NCBI RefSeq assembly: GCF_039555335.1
Contig: NC_092642.1
Location: 8,256,752 to 8,320,751, forward strand
Reading direction: 5' to 3'
Origin: Amphiura filiformis
Lineage: Eukaryota; Echinodermata; Ophiuroidea; Amphilepidida; Amphiuridae
Length of the DNA stretch: 64,000 bases
Translations under genes and position numbers: made by a program
The notes under the pieces: model-generated
What the model saw: the letters and a program-made list of their open reading frames with translations, nothing else
The model's database searches: none
Told to the model about the DNA's origin: nothing
Part shown: piece by piece, positions 55,901 through 64,000 of the stretch
How positions within the stretch are numbered: position 1 is the first letter of the stretch
How the letters are laid out: each line of letters begins with the position of its first letter

Positions 55901-58900
55901 TCGCATGTGCACCCCCACACTATCCTACTCCAACTGGAAGGGAAATACATGTAGTATTAGGTTAGTCTATAACACTTTCTCCTTTATCACTTGCAGGTAA
56001 AAGGCCATTTGGTGTTTCTATACTCTACATGGGCTGGGATAAACACTATGGATTCCAACTCTATCAGAGTGATCCCAGTGGTAACTATGGTGGCTGGAAA
56101 GCTACATGCATCGGCAACAACAGTGCTGTAAGTATCATTTACTGATGGTTCCAGTGGTAGCCCCATTATTTTCTTGCCATCAAAATGCAGATTTGGGTAA
56201 CTGTCCAGTAAAACTGTATTTTCCTAAATGTGCTCCAAATGTCAAACAAAAATATTATTCACATATTTTTCTATAGGATCTTCAAATGGCATCTTAGTCT
56301 CCCACCTAAAAAGGAAATTAAAAACCACATTAAATGACAAATAGAAGAAGTGTGTGATATAAAATTGGATCGATTGAGCCCATATTTATTGGTCGAGCTA
56401 TGAGTTTTAGTCGAGTCCAATATTTTAAAACTCATAGCAAGACCAATAAATATTGGGCGTAAAGCATCCAATTTTATCATTATTATGTGTTGGATCCAAT
56501 ATTTTCACACACTTGGATTCATCATAACATAATAATGATAAAATTGGGCCATCTTCATTTGATGCACAGTTTCATTTCATTTCTCATTAAAAAAAAAGAT
56601 TTGTTGTGATGACACTTTCTTTTATATTCTGGCAAAATGCAGTTAACCAATCATCTATACACATGAAATTGTAATTAATTTGATACTGCAAAAAGCAGGC
56701 GTTGGGTATGTGGGAATGATTTGATTCTCTCATTAGACTTTGATCTGTGCATATCTTAATATGAGAACCTGGTGACACCATGGAAGGGAGGATGCATCTG
56801 TACCCCTCTATCTTTATCTTTCTCCTAGGAGTCTAAACAAGAAATCAAGAAAATGTTCACTTCTCAGGCCAAAAATGCAAAATACAAGGTGTCCCAGAAT
56901 GATTTATACCGTGTTTGAAGAAAACATCAAAAATATATAGTCAACAGTGTATCTAACTTTAATAAATGCAATACAATGCCACAGAGCCAGCTTATTCTGT
57001 GACTTCCATGAAAATAGCTTGATTCATTTTTGCGTGACATTGCTATTACTGAAAATGGACGAAAACTGCATGTGTAATTTACAGTGCAAAGGCATCATAA
57101 CACATGGATCCTTTATCACCATCGTCAGCCGCACTGTGCAATATATTGGAGAAATCCTACATTCTTTTATAGTAAATACACCAAATTTGGCACACATGTA
57201 GAGCTTAAAATGCTAAATAATTCTTGATATGGGAATAAGTGTATGAATATATGACATCATATATTAAGGTTTAAAAACATACTTTTTATGTGATTTTTAC
57301 CCAAAAATGTCATTATTACAGAGGATATAACTTCCTCAAAAATCCTCCGCAGTAAATTTTGATCTTCTTTGTCACGTAGCTGTGGGTTTGCCAATATACT
57401 GTGGACATAAATGCATGCTGTGACACTAAGGACGAGAACCATCTCTATACTTTTATGAAAAAGCCATCTCTGCCGGCATTTCAAATGATGAAACTCGCAC
57501 ACCGCAATAATTGGCTTCAAAACTGCCGCCAAAGAAAGAATAGTTTAAGGTCACTCAAGCGTAGCAAATCCTTTATTCCATACAAGGATTGCTTCGTAAC
57601 ATCATAAATAAACGATAGATATCGACTATTTATTAGAAGTAAGATAAATAATTCTTGATATGGGAATAAGTGAAACATTTCAATATGACATCATATATTA
57701 AGGTTTAAAAACATACTTTTTATGTGATTTTTACCCAAAAATGTCATTATTACAGAGGATATAACTTCCTCAAGAATCCTCCGCAGTAAATTTTGATCTT
57801 CTTCGTCACGTAGCTGTGGGTTTGCCAATATACTGTGGGCATAAATGCATGCTGTGACACTAAGGACGAGAACCATCTCTATACTTTTATGAAAAAGCCA
57901 TCTCTGCCGGCATTTCAAATGATGAAACTCAAACCCCGCAATAATTGGCTTCAAAACTGCCGACAAAGAAAGAATAGTTTAAGGTCACTCAAGCGTAGCA
58001 AATCCTTTATTCCATACAAGGATTGCTTCGTAACATCATAAATAAACGATAGATATCGACTATTTATTAGAAGTAAGAACAGGATACAAGAAATATACTG
58101 CATAACATTTTCCAAATAACTTTGTGCTGAACGGTTAGTAATTTTGCAGATTTTCAAAATAGGTTGCTTTGTCAAAACCTGGAATTCACTATTTTTACGC
58201 AATCCTCTCTAACTTCTACTAGAAACGTCCAATTTTTAAAATCTAAAAAATCTGAGGAAGCTAAATATATGTAAAACTTAAATTGCAAAACAATATGACC
58301 AATAGAAATGCCGTTCATACCTAAAAAATTCCATCTTTCCCGGTATAAATCATTCTGGGACACCCTGTATTAGTATAATTTTCAGATATCCCCTGCCGAA
58401 AAAATTTCTGGTGCCGCAACTTTCAATTGTTGTTCACTGATTGTCTGATCATGTTCTTACTACTTGATTGTTTATTAGGCTGCAGTATCTATGTTGAAGC
58501 AGGAATACAAACAAGAAGGAGAAACCACATTGCATGAAGCATTGGCATTGGCTATCAAAACACTTAGCAAGACACTGGATATGACCAAAGTAACACCAGA
58601 AAAAAGTGAGTAGTGTGAAAGGATAAGGTGACTGGAATGGCAGGAGCCGTAATTTTTCAGTTTTAGCCGTTTAACTAAAAAAACTGCTGTGTATACTTCT
58701 TTATATTAATACATTGATCTTATTATAAAGGAGTCAAAGAAGCCAATAATCGTATATATTTCCATATGTTTGCCATTCATGAGTTAAAGTTAATAATGTA
58801 TTTAAAAAATGACGGAAATTATTGTATTATAGACCTATACCAGAACGTTAAGCCTAATGGCGCTTATGGGCTCCTAGACAGTGCCCTAAAAGTGCCCTTC

Positions 58901-59231
58901 CATAAAAATGCCACAGGCAAATAAGGGCATGTACCCTTAATTCTTGTTGGAATTTTGGAGGAGGCAGATATCTATTTGCACATGAAATTTACCCCCAGGC
59001 AAAGGAGCCCAGGTGCGCCATTAGGGGAACGTTTACGGTATACATGTATAGTTAGACCACTCAGAGACTAAAAACGGTTCAACATTAATGTTTCCAAAAT
59101 TTCCACTTTCTTTTCCAGTTGAGATTGCTACATTAACAAGAGAAGGGGGCAAAACTAAAATCAGGATCCTACCAGAAGACGAGCTTCAAGTCCTCATCAA
59201 AGAACATGAAGAGAAAGAAGCAAAAAGATAG
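49927..59231 (+). CDS. PSMA4: Proteasome 20S subunit alpha type-4 (PSMA4), with two apparent frameshifts
   Basis: PSMA4 (alpha3) is a non-catalytic alpha-ring subunit of the 20S proteasome. Exons: 49927-49929 (ATG only), 51360-51402, 51817-51979, 53680-53758, 55363-55451, 55997-56127, 58479-58605 and 59119-59231. The alpha signature [20 protein letters not shown] and [11 protein letters not shown] is intact, as are [40 protein letters not shown] and [15 protein letters not shown]. Read literally, exon 4 ends one base too long: a T5 run at 53745-53749 shifts the frame and stops early in exon 5. An A5 run at 59222-59226 also gives an early TAG; with four A the frame would run to TGA at 59269-59271 with the family's Lys/Glu-rich tail. 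All else is conserved, so base-calling error is the simplest reading. Confidence 0.93.
50541..51155. repeat. Direct repeat pair in PSMA4 intron 1
   Basis: AATCGCCTGT(C/T)GT then ATCGGCTGTGTTTAC, AGCGAATCCGACTA and GAATGCAATGGTCTC-like blocks at about 50541-50670 and 51029-51155. Confidence 0.8.
51360..51402 (+). CDS. PSMA4: PSMA4 exon 2
   Basis: Acceptor TTTTCCTACAG, donor GTAAGA, phase 0 to 1. Encodes [14 protein letters not shown] plus the first base of Gly: the N-terminal gate region of alpha subunits. Confidence 0.93.
51817..51979 (+). CDS. PSMA4: PSMA4 exon 3
   Basis: Acceptor GTGCTTCAG, donor GTAAGT. Encodes [20 protein letters not shown] through [11 protein letters not shown] and ends in phase 2. 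A MITE starts about 20 bp after the donor. Confidence 0.94.
52000..52218. mobile_element. MITE with ACCGTAAAACCTC ends (copy 2)
   Basis: ACCGTAAAACCTCATCTATA AGCATAG left, inverse CTATATGCTTGTAGACGAGG TTTTACGGT right. Same family as 21743-21985. Starts 21 bp after the PSMA4 exon 3 donor. Confidence 0.9.
52231..53003. mobile_element. Probable element with CAGTGTTCGAA ends
   Basis: CAGTGTTCGAAATAAG at the left and CTTAATTCGAACGCTG at the right; both ends carry repeated GGACAACC/GGTTGTCC blocks. The same CAGTGTTCGAAATAAGCACT start occurs at 33613. Confidence 0.6.
53197..53314. mobile_element. MITE, 118 bp, CAGGGGTAGCGCTA ends
   Basis: Perfect inverted 14-mers CAGGGGTAGCGCTA and TAGCGCTACCCCTG. 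Confidence 0.9.
53680..53758 (+). CDS. PSMA4: PSMA4 exon 4, with apparent +1 frameshift
   Basis: Acceptor TTGTCTCAG, donor GTAAGA. Encodes [20 protein letters not shown] then LRL. The sequence CGTCTTTTTAGCTCAAAG should read on as L-A-Q-R by family comparison, which needs four T, not five (53745-53749). With five, the frame fails at the next junction and stops about 11 codons later. Confidence 0.88.
53779..54345. mobile_element. TTAA-flanked foldback, about 567 bp
   Basis: TTAAGGTGGTATTGGATGCA left, CATAACCACCTTAA right; inner arms CATACGGTTTTCAAAATATG and its inverse; centre rich in ATTTGCATA/TATGCAAAT. Starts 21 bp after PSMA4 exon 4. Confidence 0.88.
54779..55195 (+). mobile_element. tRNA-derived SINE
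   Basis: GTGGCACACTGGTTAAGG (A box) and GGTCCCGGGTTCAATTC (B box) at tRNA spacing, a long non-tRNA body, and an A-rich tail (TTAATAAAAAAAATTAAG). Plus strand, PSMA4 intron before exon 5. Confidence 0.82.
55363..55451 (+). CDS. PSMA4: PSMA4 exon 5
   Basis: Acceptor TATCTTGTACAG, donor GTAAGT. In the family frame it encodes [20 protein letters not shown] then [11 protein letters not shown], ending in phase 1. Confidence 0.92.
55997..56127 (+). CDS. PSMA4: PSMA4 exon 6
   Basis: Acceptor CACTTGCAG, donor GTAAGT. Encodes [20 protein letters not shown] through [11 protein letters not shown], almost identical to vertebrate PSMA4. Confidence 0.95.
56355..56478. mobile_element. Short palindromic repeat, possible MITE
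   Basis: AAAATTGGATCGATTGAGCC C ... TTATTGGTC, mirrored as GACCAATAAATATTGGGC ... CATCCAATTTT; AGCTATGAGTTTTA with TAAAACTCATAG. Confidence 0.7.
56883..58369. mobile_element. DNA transposon remnant with TACARGGTGTCCC termini (copy 2 of the group)
   Basis: TACAAGGTGTCCCAGAATGA TTTATACCG left, CGGTATAAATCATTCTGGGA CACCCTGTA right; TA at both borders. 1,487 bp. The ends resemble those at 13801-14914. The interior holds two 434-bp direct repeats. Confidence 0.88.
57212..58079 (-). repeat. 434-bp internal direct duplication with a conserved 91-codon frame
   Basis: Units about 57212-57645 and 57646-58079 are over 95 percent alike. On the minus strand each has an open frame of 91 codons (57532-57257 and 57966-57691; [20 protein letters not shown], then [19 protein letters not shown]). 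RWxxxKxIE...ACxxxHxI is faintly like the C-terminal part of Harbinger-type DDE transposases; that is a weak guess. Confidence 0.7.
58479..58605 (+). CDS. PSMA4: PSMA4 exon 7
   Basis: Acceptor TGTTTATTAG, donor GTGAGT. Encodes [20 protein letters not shown] through DMTKVTPEK, phase 1. Confidence 0.93.
59119..59231 (+). CDS. PSMA4: PSMA4 exon 8 and stop
   Basis: Acceptor TTTCTTTTCCAG. Encodes [20 protein letters not shown] through [13 protein letters not shown] at 59229-59231. Immediately after, a second reading frame encodes a Lys/Glu-rich tail to TGA at 59269-59271, as the family usually ends; an A5 run at 59222-59226 separates the two. Confidence 0.87.
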
Positions 59232-59760
59232 AGGCAGAGAAAAGAAGAAGGAAGAAAAACAAAAGAAATGAGAATAGTTTCACTAATTGTTTATAACCTG
59301 AACTTTTTGTATGTAGTATATTGTTCAAAAACAGGTTGTTTTTAAAACAGCTGTGCATTTGTGAGTAAGATGGGACTGTGAGAAATGCTGGAACACCAAG
59401 CACTGGGAAATTATCCAGTGGAATGGGAACATAACAAAAGCCAGTTTCAGATTATTCACATTAATCTTACTATAGTTTAATCAACACAAATAGGTGGGAG
59501 CATTTTTATTTAATTTCTCTGGGTTCAAAAGTGCATGCTACTTTTGGTAATTACTTGCATCACACATTTTATACGTACTGTCCCTGCTGCATTTTGTATT
59601 GCGCCTTCCATATCAATTTGCGTGGTGGGGCTAAGAGTGTTTATGTTGGCTGTATAAAGCATTCCTTGTGTATCAGTGAGTGTGTGATGTATAGCACCTG
59701 ATAGGCTATCTAAAACCCACTGAGACTACAAAATCAAAGTGTTACTTTAGCACAGTATCA

Positions 59761-60095
59761 CTTGATCAGTACAGTGTGCTTATGATAGCTTTTTTTAAAA
59801 CATACTTTGCATGTCAGTGAATGTGTTTATGACACCTAAACCAGACTATGACAGGTCCACTTTGACAAAGAATATGTTAAGAAAAACTTATCTTAAGCAC
59901 ATACAGTTTGACTTGATCAGTACAGTGTGCTTATGATAGCTTTTTTAAAACATACTTTGCATGTCAGTGAATGTGTTTATGACACCTAAACCAGACTATG
60001 ATAGGCTATCCAAAGCCCACTTTGACCAGGAATATGTTAAGGAAAACTTATCTTAAGCACATACTTAATCAGTAATTGTGCTTATGATAGCCTGT
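59761..60095. repeat. Tandem array, about 151-bp unit, just over two copies
   Basis: CTTGATCAGTACAGTGTGCT TATGATAGC at 59761 and 59912, partial at about 60065; inner ACATACTTTGCATGTCAGTG shared. Lies in the presumed PSMA4 3' region. Confidence 0.9.
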
Positions 60096-60954
60096 GGTTC
60101 AGAGTCAAGTGGAGAACCACAAGACAGTGTATTCAGTGGGACATTTTTGACAAATGTTTAGGTTGATCATATAAACCTGGTTGCTATGGGGTGGTTTCCT
60201 GAAGCTTGGCTAGAGGCAAGGCTGATACGCCACTAGGCTAGCTCCAACATTGAGGACATGTGTATGGATTTACTTTTGAAGTAGAACTTGCTTAGTTCCC
60301 TCAGATTGTGATGCCCGAATAACGAGCACATAGCGCAAGTGCTATCAGGGGTAGTGGTTGTGGTGCTTACTAAATCTACAAACAAATGGATAAATGTATA
60401 ACATTTTAAGCATGTTGTTAACAAGTTTGACTAATTTGATGAAGTGAAAGGTATACATGAAAATATATGTCCTACAATTGTAGGATTTCTTGGTTCCAAA
60501 CTCAGTGACATAAGTAGCCCTCTAGCCCATCTTTGTGAAACCAGCCCTTACAAGCTAGTGATGAGTAACTGATAAAATCAATTAATTTAATTATGCTCTG
60601 TCTCAGACGTTACAGTAAGACTGATTTAAATCAGCCAACTCTTTTGGCTTAAAAAATAAGTAAAGAGAAAGAAGAATAAAATAAATATAATGAATACAAA
60701 ATATAAATACTTAAACAATAGAATAGATAAAGGACAGATAAAGGCTTATAAGCCTTACAGCACAAGCGTGACAACACAAACCTGTTTTTTTAACCCTAAA
60801 AAACAACGGGAAAAATGTTCAACTCTTCTTGTTTCATTTGTGACTGCTTCGACAAAATGAGGCAATAAAACATGAAAATACTGGCAATATTGTTTTATAT
60901 GATTGTTTTATTCCATAACATGTCATTAACCATTTTTCCATATCCAACAAAATT

Positions 60955-61225
60955 GGGCTATTCCATTGAAAATGCACACTACCCCTGTGGAAGATTTTGG
61001 AAATACCTGCCACAAGGGGAGTATGAATTTCAAATGGAATGCATGCATTAGGCAGCTCCATTTGAATTTCATACACCCTCTGACAAAGATTCAACCTGAA
61101 TCATCCAAAGAAGGAGAGTCAAATGCAGCTACTAATGTGTTCATTCCATTTGAAATTCATCCCCTTGTGGAAGATATTTCCAAAATCTTCCACAGGGGTA
61201 GTGTGGATTTTAAATGGAATAGCCC
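60955..61225. mobile_element. MITE, GGGCTATTCC family, subfamily B
   Basis: GGGCTATTCCATTGAAAATG CACACTACCCC left, CCACAGGGGTAGTGTGGATT TTAAATGGAATAGCCC right, about 270 bp, most complete subfamily B copy here. Confidence 0.92.
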
Positions 61226-62761
61226 AATGCTTGAACTATGACCAAATACTTACACGTCAAAGAATGCTGTAAGACAAACACTGATCTACTGCTCACCTTT
61301 GTTCCATAACCATTAAGGTATAGGACATTTTGTGTTTTTGTTATAGCCCCGAATGAAATGTATTTTGTTTGTACTCACTCAGGTAGCATTGTCTAAAATG
61401 GCCCAAAATGAGGGTTTTCAATATTGCCGTCCATTTCTAATCGTCACCCCATAGACTTTACATATAAAAACAAAAAGGCTCATAAAAATTTCATAGCACT
61501 TAGTTCGGATGTAAAATTCACACAAAATGCTTCTTGAGTGATTACAAAGATAATTAAATACTTTTCATTCGGGGACTATGTGGAATATTTTGTAATGTAT
61601 TCCTTGTACAATGACATTTCACAATAAAATGTCCATTGGAAACAAAGTACACACAAAAACTGGCAGCTGGATGTACAAATGTATACCAGGGAATTCCATA
61701 CCTTGATGTATTGTAAAACGCTAAACACTGCCATTTTTTGATATGCTTTATTCTGAAACATAATTTCCACCAAGCTTTGCTATTAAGTTTCAGCACAAAA
61801 TATTGGAACAACTTGCACAAATTCATGTTCCAGTGGGATTTTAGCATTCTTTAGGATTTTTTTTTTTTTAAAGCTACCTACTGACCCAAATAAATTTTGA
61901 GAGCTCTGTAAGGGCAAACAGACTCTGTTTAGGACCCTGTATATACATAACATTGATAAAATAAAGCCTAAAACATTTACACATTGACATATCAAATAGA
62001 GTTTAATTTAAATCATCATCTTAATACATGTATATAAAAATAAATGAATATAAATCAGAAATCAATTAATAAATCATAATTTTTATAGTAAAATATAGTC
62101 GTAAAATGTAAACATACACACACTACGCTACAATTTGATCAGCTTGCAATCAGTAGGAATTGTTCAGTTTTTACTGCTACGCTAAAAAGTTAACCTATCT
62201 GGTCTATATTCTATGTGTTAAATAAAGTAGACAAATTATATAGAACTTCAATTAATAATTTGTGGTGCTTCTGGTGAGATGCACAAGATAATTCTCAAAA
62301 TTAAAAATATTGATATTAATTACTATTACGAGCAGATAAAACTGCAAGAGATATTTTTACTCATCAGAGTAACACATTTATTTTGCAGACCTTTAGCAAC
62401 AGCCTATTTTTGTAACAATCAATGCATTATTTACTCTGACTGCCCATTATTCAGAATTTGTGCTCTCTGATTTGTTAAAACACATCACGTGGGAGCCCTT
62501 TATTCTGCAATAATGGGTCAAGCGCTATAATACATTCTACGCATAGCATTATGCTTGGTTACACATACAATATTTCCGCGATACACTGTCACTTGCTTTG
62601 CCTTCATGTAAACAATTAACTTTAAATATTTGGGAAAACAGTGATATTTTTGCAGTAAAAGAATAGAAATTGGAGTTTCTGCCTTATCCTTTACACCCAA
62701 ATAATGTGTCATCGGCAGTAATAATGTTTAAATAACGGGTTTGGCTGTGCTGCACCCATTA

Positions 62762-63219
62762 TTTATTTTATTTTTTATTTCAACTTTCTTTATACAGGGT
62801 AGCTCCTTCAGTGTAAAAGCACTGCTATTCTTGGAGGCCCTGTGACATACATGTACAGGTGTAATTCACTTAAATACATTTATTACACAAATATTACAAG
62901 AAAAATATGCAATACCAAATTACAATGTATAAATAAATTACAAGAATCATGAAAATATGATAATCAATGAACAGTGTGGATTGTGAGAGCTCTTGATTTA
63001 AATTCACTTAGGCTCAAGGAAATATAATTAGTGCGAGTGTCAACATCAACAGAACTATTCCACAGATTTGCTGCTCTCGCCTGAAACAATCTCTTACCAG
63101 AATTATTGTTAAATTGAGGAACAACAAGTGAATTGGAGGAAGTACCTCTTGTGACATGATCATGAGTGAATTTGGTAAATGAAAATTTGGAACAAAGATA
63201 ATCAGGAGCTCTGCCAGTA
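62762..63219 (-). mobile_element. LINE 3' end: C-terminal ORF fragment and A-rich tail
   Basis: Minus strand 63217-62985 reads GRAPDYLCSKFSFTKFTHDH, then SNSLVVPQFNNNSGKRLFQA and RAANLWN, the conserved C-terminal block of many non-LTR retrotransposon polymerase proteins, to a stop. After a short 3' UTR the copy ends in AAATAAAATAAATAA near 62762. Confidence 0.85.
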
Positions 63220-63220
63220 A

Positions 63221-63412
63221 GATCTTAAGAAAGCCTTTGACACTGTCAATCACAGTCTTCTTCTTAATAAGCTCAAGAAGTTTGGCATCAGGGACATTGA
63301 ACTCAACTGGTTCAAATCGTATCTCATAAGTAGAATGCAGTCAGTAAAAGTAGGCAGTTCTTTATCAGATTTAAAACCAATTAACATTGGAATTCCACAA
63401 GGGTCTATATTA
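63221..63412 (+). mobile_element. LINE reverse transcriptase fragment, inverted relative to its 3' end
   Basis: Plus strand encodes [20 protein letters not shown], then [16 protein letters not shown] and IGIPQGSIL: reverse transcriptase motifs of non-LTR elements (KAFDTVNH and GxPQGSIL). Open over 64 codons, then broken. It abuts the opposite-strand fragment on its left. Confidence 0.9.
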
Positions 63413-64000
63413 GTAGGGATGACCAATGAACCATCAACTTGATTAGAACACTCCCATAGACATGCAGGGAGATCAACTGTGCACTGCTTGCACAGACATT
63501 TCTAAATTGATCTCATTCTTTTATTTTTCAATATTTTTCTGTAAAAATTAAGAAAGTTAATGCCAATTATATTTTGTAACTGTCTTGCAAATTACAGCAA
63601 CATAACTTATTTCATTTTCCTGTAAGTGCGAGTCAAAATTGGTCCATCGCCACAGTGCGCTTAATTTCCAGTGGCTGAGTTCAGCACTGCTCAAGAATGG
63701 CACAAAATATTTATGTCAATAATTTCAGGTGAAAAACGTGGCCTACTGAGCTTTAATTTGGCAGAGTTGCCAGTTATACCTTTATCATACCCTCTGTAAA
63801 AAGGTTAAAAAATTGAACAAGTAGATCTCGAGTTACAAATTAAATCACCAGCTTCCCTTTGGAATTTCCATACTCCTTTCGAATCATGCTAAGAAGACAC
63901 CTTTCTGAACATAAATGTGAAGTTTCGTGCCCATTTGATGTATTTTTCACCTGATTTCAAGCAACCCTAAACGTTTTCTTATATTTAGGCCTATACATCT

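Larger units (their letters stand above)
59232..64000. other. Region downstream of PSMA4
   Basis: Beyond the PSMA4 3' UTR I see a tandem array, a MITE, a rearranged LINE piece and unassigned AT-rich DNA (61230-62760 and 63415-64000). A possible poly(A) signal AATAAA lies near 60675, too far to be convincing. Confidence 0.6.

Noticed and set aside
56829..56884. Possible extra PSMA4 exon ([15 protein letters not shown]) between CTCCTAG and GGTGTCCC
   Set aside because: PSMA4 exons 6 and 7 already join perfectly (NNSA to AAVSML); the stretch has no match in the family and its would-be donor is the start of a transposon.

Overview
The window is animal (metazoan) nuclear DNA. It is AT-rich, intron-rich and crowded with small inverted-repeat elements. 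Three conserved protein genes can be rebuilt exon by exon from splice sites and similarity to their families. Gene content and repeat style suit an invertebrate deuterostome, possibly an echinoderm such as a brittle star; that placement is an inference, not something proved here.

Layout. (1) 1-17675, plus strand: the 3' part of the sorting nexin SNX27, seven coding exons from 5480 to the stop at 17673-17675; the 5' half (PDZ and PX domains) lies left of the window, so 1-5479 reads as intron. The third exon here is followed by six tandem copies of itself, each with the same 9-bp in-frame deletion. (2) 17676-37090: no conserved gene, about 19 kb between two converging genes, filled with MITE-like inverted repeats, foldbacks, minisatellites and a 2.5-kb tandem duplication (about 31154-36175). 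One duplication copy carries an exon fragment of the neighbouring gene. (3) 37091-49554, minus strand: SLC25A46, a mitochondrial outer-membrane carrier-family protein, with two possible first exons. (4) 49927-59231 (or 59271), plus strand: the proteasome subunit PSMA4, with apparent +1 shifts in two 5-base homopolymers. (5) 59232-64000: no conserved gene; repeats and a 5'-inverted LINE fragment.

SLC25A46 and PSMA4 are head to head with only 372 bp between start codons. A ZNF143/Staf-like motif lies in that gap, so they probably share a bidirectional promoter. SNX27 and SLC25A46 converge. The three genes have no shared pathway: endosomal recycling, mitochondrial membrane dynamics, proteolysis.

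Mobile DNA dominates the rest. One palindromic family with GGGCTATTCC-type ends occurs about 17 times. Several foldbacks are flanked by TTAA, four of them tRNA-like units with telomere-like ends clustered in one SLC25A46 intron. Two elements carry TACAGGGTGT-type ends. Nested insertions near 44.7 kb give a natural empty-site comparison. Repeat boundaries were read by eye and are approximate.
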